Notes: a model not told the origin generated them from the sequence alone. A stretch of 64,000 nt of DNA from Oenanthe sinensis (GCA_028671895.1 CM053803.1:43770786-43834785), one strand, 5' to 3'. Shown: positions 35,277-47,648, numbered from the stretch's first letter. A program made the numbers and translations.

Positions 35277-35429
35277 CATTTCATAAAGGAACTTACAGAA
35301 AATGGAGTAATTGAATTATTCTATGTTCCTACACAAAAACAGTTGGCTAATATATTTACTAAACCACTAGATGAAGCCACCTTTAACAGGTTAGTAAGTG
35401 AGATTGGAATGCTAAATTCTTCTGACTAG
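35277..35429 (+). pseudogene. Element C RNase H C-terminus
   Basis: About 50 codons: HFIKELTENGVIELFYV, IFTKPLDEATFNRLV, SEIGMLNSSD then TAG. This is the conserved end of copia RNase H. It is cut at its N-terminal side by element B. Confidence 0.9.
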
Positions 35430-35631
35430 TGGCTAAATAAATATATCTCACCAATTGTTGCAATAATTGTTTCACAGACATGATCCTTACATGATTTATC
35501 TAAGTGAAACAGACTGGTATGTACATATAAATGTATCAGTTATATTGTTGTACATTTTGTTTTGAAAATAAAATGAAATAGTAGCTTGGGACTATTTTTA
35601 TGTTCTAAGGAAGCCTAAAAAGAATTATTAT

Positions 35632-35659
35632 ACTTGTGCATCTTTAAATAACAAGTGTG
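35632..35659. repeat. Hairpin motif in element C after RNase H
   Basis: ACTTGTG, then CTTTAAATA, then ACAAGTGT: the same inverted arms around TTTAAAT as the two copies in element A, in the same position relative to RNase H. Confidence 0.65.
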
Positions 35660-35824
35660 ATATTCATTTATTCAGGAATATTTTGCAAATACATTTTTAA
35701 TTTCAGAATTAAATAAATTTTATTTCTGAAAAATGTGTCTGACAAACTGTTATTTTATTTTCCAAGTGAAAATAGAATAATTCTTCAAAAACTGGAGTTT
35801 GTGATTAATTGTCATTCTTTTCTA

Positions 35825-36068
35825 ACTTCTCGACTGTGTTTCTATTTATGAGTTCTCGAATAGTTCACTTTAGTGAGTTTTCGACTAAATATGTTCTCAG
35901 AGTTCTCGACTTCATTTTAATTTGAGTTATTGAATCCTAAAGTTCTCGATTCAGTCAAATTGAGTTCTCGATTGCTGCACTTCTTGAATATACATACAAA
36001 TATGAGTTCTCGATCAAAATCTGACAGTTCTCTACTAAAGTTACTTTATTCATTTTTTGAGTTCTCGA
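35825..36068 (+). repeat. Internal GAGTTCTCGA array of element C
   Basis: Nine copies of GTTCTCGA or a one-base variant at 20-40 bp spacing (near 35825, 35850, 35876, 35900, 35941, 35962, 36003, 36025, 36059). The reverse complement is TCGAGAAC, matching the ATCGAGAAGT words repeated in element C's LTR. Confidence 0.88.
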
Positions 36069-36111
36069 ACATACAAAATCGATTACAATTCCAGTTGAGT
36101 TGTCTAAGTTA

Positions 36112-36120
36112 TATAAATAG
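36112..36120 (+). promoter_or_regulatory. Candidate internal TATA box of element C
   Basis: TATAAATAG about 45 bp after the last array copy and about 140 bp before the extra ORF's ATG. The surrounding segment (GAGTTGTCTAA ... AGCAAAGTAGATCTAACA) recurs at 63860-64000 in another copy, which shows it is a fixed part of the family. Confidence 0.65.
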
Positions 36121-36260
36121 CAAAGTAGATCTAACATTTCATTTCTACGCTTAATTGTAAACTCAAAGAAATTTTTTCTCTCTACAGTTACACTCGATTT
36201 CTCTCCTACTTTTCTCTAAAATCTTCGTTTCTTCACTTTTCTTTTTCTACACACTACTCA

Positions 36261-39200
36261 ATGGCTTCATCTAGCTCCAACCCTGTAACTATAACTTATA
36301 TAATTCCAGAAACCAACTTCTTAGCCATTGCAAGAGACACAGATGCAAAGCCACAGTACAAATACTTCACCAGATTCCTCATAGATTCTTATTTGAAGGA
36401 AGCATTGTTGGCCAACCCTCCACTGTACTTGGACATTCTTGAGCAGTTCTGGAACACTGCAAATTGGGAGGAGGTTGTTTTGAAGGATGGGAGCTCCAAG
36501 ATTGTTGTAACCTGCAAGATTCAAGAAGTAGAAATTAGCTTTGATGAAAAGGATGTCAATTCAAGCTTATCACTTCCTACAGAACAGTTTGATGAAGTGC
36601 CAACAAATGCTGAGTTGGAGGACTTCATGGAATTCATAAGATACGCTGATGAGGTCAAGCTGGGAAAGTTGAACAAGAAACATGTAAGGAAGGAGTGGTC
36701 ATTCCTTTTTGACACTATTTTAAAAGTGTTCACATATAGGAAGATATGGTTTGACCAAATAAGCTCAATTGCCTTGAAGTTAGCCTACTCATTGGCTTAC
36801 AATCAGAAGCTCAATGTTGGCAAGCTCATCCTTGGGGAGCTCACAACCAGGATTCTCAAGAAAGGTAATGAAATTTTCTTTCTTCATTTTATTCAGTCAA
36901 TTTTCAACTATAAGAATCCTACATTGATTGATTTACTTGGGATGAACAAAAAGAGAATTGGCTACTCCAAATCCATGTCAAAAATCATTTTTGCTATATT
37001 GAATAGGAGAAGCACTGTGAATGTACCTCTTCAAATCACACCTCATATAAAGAGTATATTTGAAGGGTATCCACTTGTGCAGCCTACATATGGTTATTTG
37101 TTTACAGTAGAGAATCCCAAGGTTGTAGAAGTACCTAATGCACCTAACCCAGGGACCCTTAACCCAACTGAGCCAATTAATTGAAATCCACTAGATAGTA
37201 GTGAGCCAACCTCTGCATCCTCTCAACAGGGTGTGTGTGAAAAGAAGAAAAGGAAGAAGCCAGCTGCTAGGAATAAATTAGAAGTAGTTGTAGAAGCAAA
37301 TCAAGATGAGTCACCTGTGGCACCTCTAAAAAGGAGAAAGAAAAATAAAGAGGCCACTCTAGACCACTCTACATCCTCCCAACAGGATGTAGAGATTATA
37401 AAGGGACTACACCTGCTACTAGGTGCACTTTCCCAACAAAGTGCATCAATTGAAATTGGGAGTCAGCCCACTCCACTTTATAAAGAGTCTGCAATATCAC
37501 AGGAACTCACTCATGTTGATGAGAGAAGAACAGTTGAAAAGGAGACACAAGTGCACTTAGAAAATTCTATTAAAACTTCATCATTTTCTCAGGGGGGGGT
37601 TGCCAACACTCACAACTACTCAAAATTCTATTTTCTATTCCTTAAATTTCTTCTCAACCAATTGTCTAGTCAAACAAAAAAGGTTGTTGATCATCAAGAA
37701 TCTACTCCTCCTAGTGAGCCAAACTCAAGTGACTTGGTGCATGACACCTTGCTTGGATGTAAACTCTGAGGGAATGCAAGCTGAGGCATATCTTGATGAC
37801 ACCATCAAAACCACAGAGGTTCTAGGAGTTTTTACTTCAGACTCTGTGGTGGTTGAGGAAATAATTCTCTTTAGTCTCATTCATTAGCCATTGGAGCACC
37901 AGGTGTCTTCACAGGCATTGGTTAATCTAGGGGACCTTCACTCCATGCAAATGGCATCCCCTAGACACTCCTCAGTCATTCAAAGGTTGTCTCCTATGGA
38001 GAGGTCACCTATCCATCCTGTGTCTAGGGTATTATCTGAGAAATTGGATGAAGAACTAGATACTGAGGGGACCACTGTAACAAGTGGGCCTATCTCTCAC
38101 TTTTTGTCACAATGGCTGAAACCTGTGCAACATGACAGGGATTTAGGACCATCTACTGATGGGTTCTTATCTGAAGAAAAATTAAAAAAATTATATGGTG
38201 ATCAATTGGTTAGTTTTTATCACATTGCTCAACAACTCCTGACTGCTCACTTGCTAAATCAAGATTATGATGCTATTCTTTTGGTGTATGCCAAGGATCA
38301 GGAGGAAATTAAGGATAAAAATGCAGAACTGACTGAAGAGGGAGAAGCAAATGTAGATGTCTAGTTGGATGACAAATAGACTGTGAGCATAGAGGAGATG
38401 CTGCAGTGGATGAGGGAGAAATACTTAACTTCTATTGGTTCATGTGAAAAAGTCTTCACTTCAACTGTAATTTATGATGCAATTCATGAGGCTGACAAGA
38501 TACAATTACAGGCAAATGATTATCTTGTCAGGGGCTTCCAATCAGAAATTACAAAATATAGAACTAAAATGGAAGGATTCCTGAAAGCCATTGAAGATAA
38601 ATTAAAGCCTGGTGGTCTTTATTCTCATGCAACTTCTAAATTTGACTAATCAATATCAAGACATAAAGTCACTAAAATGAATGACAAAATGGAAAAGATG
38701 GAAAAGTCCTTCAAAGAAATGGTAGAAAACAATGGGGCACTTCAACAAAGACAAACCTCCATTAACAATATGGTGGAGGTTCTATACAAAAATAGGCATG
38801 CAAATAGATTACCTGAGGATGTTCCTCTGCATGACTTGGCCCCATTGTAAGTGGATTTGTATTATCAATCTAAGGCCAAGGCAGAATATGATGAAGTCAT
38901 CACTTTGGCCCAACTCCAAGAAAAGGTGGATACATTGACAAATCATCAATCAACTCTCTTAACTACCCTCTCAGAAGTGGTGTCTACAGTTGATTCTTTA
39001 AAGAAAGAGCATGAGACTTCTAGCTCAACTCAAGGCACAACACTTCAACAAATTTCCACTCAATTATCATCTATTCAAAGCCTTCTATCTATAATGTCTA
39101 CTCCTACTCAAGCTCCTCAAATACAAGTGCCAACACATATCAAGCCTAGTCACTCTACCTTTATTCAGCAACAACAACAAGATATCAACCTTACGGGGGA

Positions 39201-40873
39201 GAAAGAAAGAAGGGAAGAGATAGAGGATGAGAGGCAAAAGGCAGTAATGAGGAAGTTAAGGCAAGAAATTCTCAAACCCAATGCTGACAAAGACTTCTTG
39301 GAACTTCTGAATCATATAAAAAGACAAATCAAAGGAAATCATTGGAGCTACAATAAGATGCTTGAAAATGCCATAATCACAGTTAGAGGAGTGAAATATG
39401 AGCAAAATGGAAAATTATTCAAAGAGCCTATAGTGTAGATGGAATCTGGCTACTTCAAGGTCTCAATTGGAATATTTAACAACCTCTCATATACTGAAAT
39501 GAAATACTTGTACAAAGAAATCGAACTAGTTACTCATGAGGATATAGAGTTGAAGAAGCAAGTATTTGGTCCTCTTCTACCCAATGCACTCCCTAAGACA
39601 TACTGCAATCCAGATGGTGTGATGTACATGTCAAGTACAGACAAATTGGCTCACTTCAAAATTCCCCAACATCTTAACCCTAGAAATAGAAGAAGGTTAA
39701 GCAAGAAGAGGACAAGATAATTCTAGAGAAAATGAAAAAGTTTATGAGTGATCAAGTCCTTGATTTTGCAAATGAAGAGCTAAAGAAAAAGAAGAAAGAA
39801 GACAAGGGACAAGAGAAGAAAGATGGCAAGCTTGCACCAAGGAGTGATAAGAGAGGAAAGAAGGATGACAAAAAGAAAGATGATGACGATAAGAAAAGGA
39901 GGGATGATTCAGTTAAGGAGAAAAAGTATGAAAGAAAGAAACCAACAAAGCAGCAAATTGTTGGTAGTCACGCTAGTACACCTACCAAAATTCAGGGTGC
40001 TAGTGTGAGTCCAATAGTTTTTGAAACTGCTATAATCCCAGAATCCAAAGTACTAAAAAGACATCTTGTCAAGGTAATTGCAAATGGAGTGATAAGGAGG
40101 GAGTTAAAAGGAAATCAGTTCAAAAGTTTAAAGTCGTGTCAACAAATTAGAATCAATACTGTCACAAGGACAAAGTTCAAGAAGCCTACTATCTCATTGC
40201 TAGTGAGGTATCCAAAATGGAGAAAACAAATAGTTCTTCCTGACAAAGGCCTTCCAGTACAGCCAATCCAAGAAATTGTTGAGTCAAACAAGATTTATCT
40301 CAAGCAATGGATAGCCAAAAGAATTTATAAGGTGGAATTTAGAGACAAAAGAATGTTTATCACCACTATTGATTGAGAAAAAATACATTTCTATCATGAT
40401 CAAGTAGGCACAATAATACATGAAATCAAAAGAGTGATCAGTCTTTTTTATAAGTCATGTATGATAAACAAATTGAAGATGGTGGAAGTGGTTGAGTACT
40501 TGGTAAGAAAATATCAAAAGAAGGTGGACAAGGTCAAATATCTTGAAGAAATGACAAGGAGAAAACTCAAAGAAAATGAAGAAATGGACAGAATGGAGTC
40601 TTAATTGAGAAGGTTGGGAAAATGCAGAGTTTTCAAAGATCTTGACAGGGGTTAGCTCAAACTTAGAAATGGTGGTGTCTCAAATATTAGACTCAAGTTT
40701 GTCAGTGACTATCAAATTCAAACTCTCAAGATTGCTGATGATATGCTAAAAGATGCAATCCTAGTTGAAGAGATCATGGCCAGATTGGAAATTCTCAATG
40801 CAATCAAAGAGATAAATGAAAGGGAAGAGAAAGAGAAGAAAACAAAATATGATCTTTTCATGCAGCAGCAATA
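36261..40873 (+). pseudogene. Element C extra ORF after pol, broken
   Basis: Starts ATG at 36261 (MASSSSNPVTITYIIPE). 36261-37184 and 37233-37769 share one frame, 37891-39720 is in a second, and 39732-40376 is back in the first, with stops between segments. The ancestor was therefore one ORF of roughly 1500 codons. The N-terminal ~300 residues look globular (YFTRFLIDSYLKEALLANPP, NVGKLILGELTTRIL). The middle is Ser/Gln/Glu-rich, then coiled coils, a short globular part (YFKVSIGIFNNLSYTEMKYL) and a long Lys/Glu-rich tail. Size, place and layout match the extra ORF of element 1. No signal peptide or membrane span is evident. Function unknown. Confidence 0.75.
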
Positions 40874-40944
40874 ATAACTTCAACAACAACAAAATGGTTA
40901 GACTTGATATCTTGTGTTAATTTGTAAAAATGTCTTTTCCCAAA

Positions 40945-40954
40945 TTGAGGAGAT
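40945..40954 (+). promoter_or_regulatory. Element C polypurine tract
   Basis: TTGAGGAGAT directly before the TG of the 3' LTR. It is shorter and less G-rich than in element 1. Confidence 0.7.
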
Positions 40955-42214
40955 TGTTGGACCAAATCAAGTCTACTCTATATAATCATTTATCTTGATG
41001 TAACACATGTAATGATTATGTACTAGGATGTGTACTTAGAATATCTTGATGTACTTGCAGATAGAAGTATGTTTCTACTATAAAGATTGTATGTAAATAA
41101 TGAGTCAATAATAAAGAATGATAAGATTCAAGTCTGAATCAGACATCAAACAATGAAGACTTCATTAAATAAGAATTGCAGTAGAAAATATTCTAAGGCA
41201 AGTATGCGATTGAGAAGTCATCCTAGTAGAGAAGTCGGAACTGTGAAGCTGGTAGAGAAGTCTCAAATACTCAAGTAAATTGGCAATCAATCGACAAGTG
41301 AGAAGTGATTGAGAAGTCACAGAATTGACAGTTACTCGAGAAGTGTGAAAACAGAACCATTCAAGAAGTCCAGTTGAACAAATCGAGAAGTAAGCCAAAG
41401 CAATCAATCGAGAAGTGCTAAGGGAAGAACCAATCGAGAAGTCTAGTCTATTCGAGGAGTCATCAAATGAAGTATGCAATCGAATAGTCTAGTCATTCGA
41501 GAAGTAAGCCATTCAAGGACTAATCGAGAAGTCTCAGGAGTACCTAATCGAGAATTCAATCACCTTGAACTTCTCGAAGCAAAATCAAGTGAGTACTCGA
41601 TTGATTCAAGAAGTTGAATTCTAGGAGATTTGTAGAAGAACAAGACAAGTGATTTTGAAGCTCTGTCATTACAGGGTCAGTCAAACCTGTGATGATGGAG
41701 ACAAGTCTACAATGTAGCTTGGAAGAAAAACAAGACAAAAGACAGAAGAGATAAGGCTGAAAAGAAAAGACTGTCAAAAGATTGTGTTAGCTAGAAATAG
41801 ATAATAATCAAATGTAAAGTGTTTCTTATCTATTTCTAGTTTTAGCTTAACTAACTAGTGAGAGCATGTGCCACAAGACATGTTGTCTCTATAGCTTATG
41901 CACAACCTCATTAGTTAGTATTTTTGAATATTATCAAGAGTATTCATACCTTGTATCTTCCAAGAACAAAAAACTGATATTCAAGTCAAGAATTTCATAT
42001 TGTAGCAACTCTTTCTAATACACTATTAGATTGAAAAGTTAACATTGTGTTTATTTACTTTTCGCATATTTATAAATAAATAAACACTGTTAAGTTTTCT
42101 TAGCTACACAATTTTATAAACAGACAGTTCATCAAAGAGAAATTCAAAATCAAGAAGTAAAAGAAAATCAAGAAACACATTCCCCCCCATGTTACTTTTG
42201 TGATTCTCATATCT

Positions 42215-42218
<4 letters not shown>
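40955..42218 (+). repeat. Element C 3' LTR (1264 bp)
   Basis: Starts TGTTGGACCAAATC and ends ATATCTAACA, preceded near its end by a C run as in element 1. It carries the ATCGAGAAGT array at 41265-41620 and abuts an AT microsatellite. No 5' partner is present to confirm the ends. Confidence 0.75.
41265..41620 (+). repeat. LTR array of ATCGAGAAGT words in element C
   Basis: About 15 copies of TCGAGAAGT or close variants at irregular 15-30 bp spacing. The orientation is opposite to the internal array at 35825-36068. Confidence 0.88.

Positions 42219-42255
<37 letters not shown>
42219..42255. repeat. (AT)n microsatellite
   Basis: About 18 AT repeats immediately after element C's LTR. Element C may have inserted into it. 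Confidence 0.95.
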
Positions 42256-42260
<5 letters not shown>

Positions 42261-42639
42261 CACTTATTTTTAATTTTATAGGTCTTATAATGATATATAT
42301 TTTTAAAATTATTAATTTATATGACATGAAAATTATTGGCTTTATAATTTTTTTAACTAAATAATATATATATACTAATTGTTTTTTGAAAAAAATGTAT
42401 ACCACCATAAGCAAATTCTAACGCTTTGATCCCAATAAGCTTAACTCTATATCCAATGGAATTAGCTTCCGAAACTTCTGGGGGCTCTTCCCCATTTCAG
42501 AATCTCTTTATCCGAAAGTAACTCAGGATTCCTTTCATGATCTGGCTGTGAGGTAGAATCAACATATGGGTCAAATGTGTCTATCCGGGTTTAAGCAGAC
42601 TCTACAAACATAATCATAATCGAATCAGTTTTATTTAAA
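42256..42639. other. AT-rich DNA, nothing recognised
   Basis: No ORF of substance and no repeat beyond low-complexity AT. Confidence 0.5.
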
Positions 42640-43330
42640 TACACCTATAATGGTTGTGATGATCTGACGGTGCAATTCCCCATGACTGAATATGTGCAAG
42701 TCCTTTCAGAGAAGAATTTAAAATGATTGCAATGCAATCCTCAGGTAAGCCTGAGTATCTCAATACAATAGACCTACGCATCAAGGCACGAAGATTGATA
42801 CTCTGGCCCCCGTCCAACACAAGACAATAAAGATGTTCATTGTTGGAATCATGAAATGACATATAAGAGGAAGAATGTTTGGGTGCCGAACATAAGAGCT
42901 TCTAAAAAAAGTCTTTCCGCCCTAAGTGGTAAATCTCTAGTTCAAGAAATTTGTTACAAACCTTTATGGCCACTAATGCACGACTTGGGTCACTGCACCC
43001 TTCAGTATCCGGCAAAATGGTAGCTTTGTATGCAAAGACGCTTCTTGTCAGGGCCGTTTCAAAGAGGCCAAAATAGAATTTATAATTTATAGCACATGAA
43101 AATACAGTTCTTTTTAATACATTAAAATTTAATTCAGTCACTTTCTCAAGTCTGGAGAAACATCTATAATAGAAGTTCTTGTGTAATCCCAGTGGCCGAT
43201 GGGTTCCGGAAGCTTATAGTGACGGTCATATTTCCTATCATGAAAGACGTAGTCAATCACTTTATTATTGTTGTTTGGACCTCCATTGAAGCAGAGACAT
43301 GACATTTGATTTAGGATTTGTGATAGACAG
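42640..43330 (-). pseudogene. Degenerate protein-kinase-like fragment
   Basis: Three minus-strand coding pieces in the order of a kinase N-lobe and early C-lobe. Near 43200: HYKLPEPIGHWDYTRTSI, which looks like the start of a kinase domain but without a glycine loop. Near 42960-43080: VFAYKATILPDTEGCSDPSR then LVAIKV, the beta-3 lysine motif. At 42640-42900: SYVRHPNILPLI, then GLPEDCIAIILNSSLKGLAHI, close to the GCK/STE20 class in plants. The catalytic loop is not recognisable (IQSWGIAPSD where HRD is expected) and nothing after it is present. It is probably a pseudokinase fragment or pseudogene. The assignment rests on short motifs only. Confidence 0.45.
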
Positions 43331-43377
43331 ATGAGTTTCTTGGACATTTGGGGATTTTGGAGGACGGTCTTACACAA

Positions 43378-44588
43378 TGGTCATTTCACGTATCAACTTT
43401 CAAATACTACTACTTCATTAGATTTACGATTCATAAAATTTTGGAACAAAAACTATTACGAGTTAGGACCAGTATTTACGTTTACAACTCGTATATAAGT
43501 ATCATTTTTAATCTAATTATAATTTTATGCAATGATACGTTAGACTACTATTTATTTAATTTAATAAAATAATTCTTAGTTAAAAAATGTTTTTATTAAA
43601 TTCTTACGAGTTTGTTCGATGTATTCACATTTGTTGATATTTTACGAACGACCTCTACGCTTATAAATTTGTCAAGAATTATTTAATATGACACCTATAC
43701 TACACTGTAGAGCTTAATATTGGTCATAATCTTTGTGGTTGAATTTGTAAGCATTTGGGAGTTTTGCACCGGTGATCAAGACTTTTCCTTCTACATTCCA
43801 ATACATGAATCCAAAACCAGCAGTTAGGCGAGCACCTAGTCATGAATAAGGAGATTTCCATGTTATGATCGGGTCTGAACTACTATTTACTCTCAGTTTG
43901 TAGTTTGTACTCCTATCCTTTTCCTCTTTCCCTATTTTCCGATCTTCAACCAGAAAACAATGAAAGCAGGGGTGTTGCATTGTAGTTTCAATCTTAATTT
44001 TGAAGAAATGTATCTGTTGTAATATATACAGTACCTTTTTCTATTATTCCCAACCCCTACCCCTACAAATGAATGGTTCGATTTCGGCCCCCAAGTATTT
44101 TTATTAAAAATATTAATTTATGAAAAATTTTACTTGGTAGCTAAAAACAATCAATTTCAATTTCGGGCCGTCGTATACCTAAGCTTTGATTTTCTGTGCA
44201 AATGGTCAATTGCACAACTTTCCTTTGGAAGACCTTGAGACCTGGCTCAGATATTGAGTGAAAGCACAAGAATCCTGCTCGCTAGAATTCAAAGAAAAAT
44301 ACCATTACAATATATCTACCAGAAACCTAACCAATACATAACTGAATGTAGCTAAAAAACCTTATGACAATTTGCCAAATCATTTGATTATGAAAATATT
44401 GTTTAGCTCTTACACCACGTCATCCACACATCCGAGGAGGACATTTCTAGAAATGTTTAACACAGACAGATAAAATTTCAAAACTAGCCACTTAACTCCA
44501 TCCTTCTCTTAACAAATCTCAAGGAACCAAATGGTACAAAACCTGGTCACATGCTTCACGGGATGGTGCTAGTAACAAAGTTTATTAC
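43378..44588. other. Intergenic DNA, nothing recognised
   Basis: AT-rich, no long ORF and no repeat that I can identify. The part nearest 44588 is the 3' flank of the MCAT gene and should hold its 3' untranslated region and poly(A) site. Confidence 0.5.
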
Positions 44589-47500
44589 TTAAGCACTGAT
44601 ATTTTCAATCTCAGCACTTCTGTCCATCCTCTTGAGAATGCCAGCTATAACCTGAAATTTTGGAAGGAGTACAGTGGAGAAAATGTAAGAGCGAATATCA
44701 TTTACAAAACACTTTCGAGAAATGTGTTGCTTTAAAGATAATAAAAAGTAATAAGAGTGTGAACCAAACATTAAATAATAGTTGTACTGAACCCTTACTT
44801 TTCCAGGTCCTAACTCGTAGCTCTTTTTTACACCTTTGGTTAGGAGAGTCTTTACAGTTGTCTCCCATTGAACGGGGGAAGTTACCTACGATTCCAACGC
44901 TAAAGTGAATTAATAATGCTACGACTTACTAATGGTGAACCAACAAACCACTTGGTAGTTTACCTGACGAGCTAATATTTTCTTAATTGTTTTTGGGTCT
45001 GCATGTGGTTGTGCATCAACATTGGATATAACTGGTATTCTTGGAATTCTTAATTCTGTTGCTGCCAAAGCAGCTTCCAATCTTGAGACAGCTGGATTCA
45101 TGAAACGGGTGTGGAAAGCACCAGCAACGGCTAGACGGACCTGCAAAAGTGACAAATAAGTGATGAGGCATTGGAAGTATGGTATCAGTTTGATAACAAA
45201 AGTCTAAGAGTGTATTGTACCGTCATTCGAGCCTTAAAAGACTTGGCTTTAGCTTCTAAGGCTTCCACTCCCTTGACTCCTCCTGACACTGCATAGTTTC
45301 CCTGAAGAAATGATAGACAACCTCCTCCTAGTCAGTATATGCATCTTTCTCACTTCATGCATTCCTCACTATCTCCGGAACGCAGATAAAATAAATTAAA
45401 CTTACTATGCATAAGAAATTTGCGATTTGAACTTTGTCTGCTTCATCTACTTCTTCATTAGCAGCATCACACAGAAGTTGCACCTTTTCAGAGTCCAGTC
45501 CAATGACACTAACCATGGCACCTTCAGCAGCATCTGCAGCTTCCTGTGTATATAAAGCATAAAAGATATAATAGAATGTGGAATTAGCATAGCATAAAAA
45601 GCACAAAACTACTTCTGGTTGTTTACCTGCATGGCTTGACCCCTCAATTTTACCAGCTTCAGTCCATCTTCAAAGCTAAAGAGTGGAACCAGAAATTATA
45701 ATAAGAATTAATGATCATATAAAATAGATTTTCATGAATGTAATAGGTACAAGACTATCACATATTAACTTTGTTCATAATCTGATTCGACATGCAACAA
45801 ACCAGAAGAATGATGGAGTTTCTAAGATATGAAAGTGTATAATTCTTAAAATGTTTACTGGATTCAATGCTACAAATCAAAGACTGTTCATACTATATCA
45901 AGTTGCAGAGACTCTCATATAGACCTTACCTTTCATTTAGTGAGAAAGATCACATATACGTGATTGAGTTAAAATGACTTGAATAATTGAAATATCTTAT
46001 ACAATGCAATTTTTCAGAATCATGAAGTAAACACATTCCACGACAAAATAGTAAATATTCTTGCATAACAAATCATGTACCTAAAAGCTCCAGCAAATGC
46101 CAAGGCAGTGTATTCTCCCAAACTTAGACCACAGGTAACATCTATAGAATCAATAATTTGCTGACCTCCTTCACGGGAACGTAGTACCTCAACTGCAGCT
46201 AAACTGGTCACATAGATTGCTGGCTGCAGAATTATTTAATGAATACTACTTAAATCATAAATGACTACATGTTTTAATAAAAATTGGGCTGTAATGGAAA
46301 TTGAAATTAATAAAGAACAGAATGAAATTTAGCAAAAGTATATGGCAGCATACTTGGCTCAAAACAGTGGAGTCTAGCTTCTCTTTCGGGCCATTGATGC
46401 AAACATCCAATAAGTCAAACCTGCATGCAAGTCTAAGTTATTTATTAAGGATTTCATTTACACGATACAGTTCCTCTCCACTTCCAATATATTTTAATCT
46501 TAAGCTATTTAGTACTGGGTAAAGTAAAAGATTGGATTCTTCAATGAGAAAGGCAATATCGAGCTATACATAATATTATCATTTTCTTTCGATCATAATG
46601 AAGGTCTATACGCACCCTAAAATTTCATTTGCTTTACTGAACAACTCAGCAGCAGCAGGTACCTTCTGAACCTCAATGCCCATTCCAACAGCTTGAGCAC
46701 CCTGCAATAACATAATAAAGTTATAATAAACTTGAAATCATCAACTTCTGCCATTCAGCATAACATCAAACCCTTATATTTCTTGATTAATGTATTCAAT
46801 TTCAATGGAACTGTTCCGCTCTCGCCAAATGAAATAGATTATAACAAAATTCATCTATTCAACTGCTCATTCTACAAAAGCACTTTCCCTGTTTATTAGC
46901 CAAATTGCAGTAAAACAAACATACCGGAATGCTTCCTGTAGAGCATAATGTTACCAACATAAAAGGACATGAAGAAAATGTAGCAATAAAAGGCTGGCAA
47001 CGTCTTACACGACTCGATTCCAAAACAAAATGTAGCAATGAAATTTCATTCTTTTAAGCTTATGTACCCAATTTCATCTGATCAATAATTTTTGGTATGT
47101 CAAAAAATTGACACCTTTACCAACACTACCTTAAAACCTGAAACCGCCACACTATTATTAACAAAAATTTAAACTTCTCCACAAACAGCACCTGACATCA
47201 TAACAAACAACTAAATACATACTTCTACAGTTATCTCTAAATCCAAAACAACCCATATAACAATTGTGGGAAATGCAATAAAGACTAATAAACATACACA
47301 CACACACAAAAAAAAAAATAACATAAGATTCACAATTAACAAAACCACATTTTTAAATCAGAAAACAAAATGAATCAAGACCTGGCCAGGGAACAAAAAA
47401 GCAGAGGAGGGCTTGTAATCAAGAAACAAAGCATCATCCACAGTAGTAGTACTAGTTTGAGACCCAACAGAAACACTCATAAAAACCCTTGATTTATCCA

Positions 47501-47648
47501 GGTTTCTACACCCCTTGATCCCTTTAACCCCATTATTACAAAACCCCCTAAAAGACAAACAAGCAGAGCTTTTCAAAGTGTGTGAAGAATCAAGAAAAGA
47601 GATGGGTTGGGGAGCATTGGAAGGGAGAAGAAGAGATGAAGAAGCCAT
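44589..47648 (-). CDS. MCAT: Plastid malonyl-CoA:ACP transacylase (FabD type), ten exons
   Basis: Transfers malonyl from malonyl-CoA to acyl-carrier protein, supplying plastid type II fatty acid synthesis. Exons on the minus strand: 47648-47382, 46701-46616, 46420-46354, 46223-46081, 45675-45627, 45543-45406, 45301-45221, 45140-44964, 44885-44799, 44651-44589. All junctions are GT..AG and the lengths sum to 1158 nt, so 385 residues in one frame, about the size of known plant MCATs. The first ~70 residues are Ser-rich with few acidic residues, a likely chloroplast transit peptide. FLFPGQGAQAVGMG opens the mature domain. The nucleophile is the serine (about residue 174) in GLSLGEYTAL, and the catalytic histidine is in AGAFHTRFMNP (about 287). 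The start ATG at 47648 gives MASSSLLLP. It looks fully functional and single-copy-like; no neighbour is linked to it by function. Confidence 0.95.

Larger units (their letters stand above)
35277..42218 (+). mobile_element. Element C: 3' half of a Sirevirus-type copia element
   Basis: Plus-strand element starting abruptly in RNase H where element B's LTR joins it. It continues with a noncoding segment, a GTTCTCGA array, a TATA box, a 4.6-kb extra ORF region with many breaks, a purine tract and a 1264-bp LTR. gag, protease, integrase, RT and the 5' LTR are missing from the window. Confidence 0.82.

Noticed and set aside
42100..42414. 104-codon minus-strand ORF with Tyr-Ile repeats
   Set aside because: Translation of the AT microsatellite and flanking LTR.
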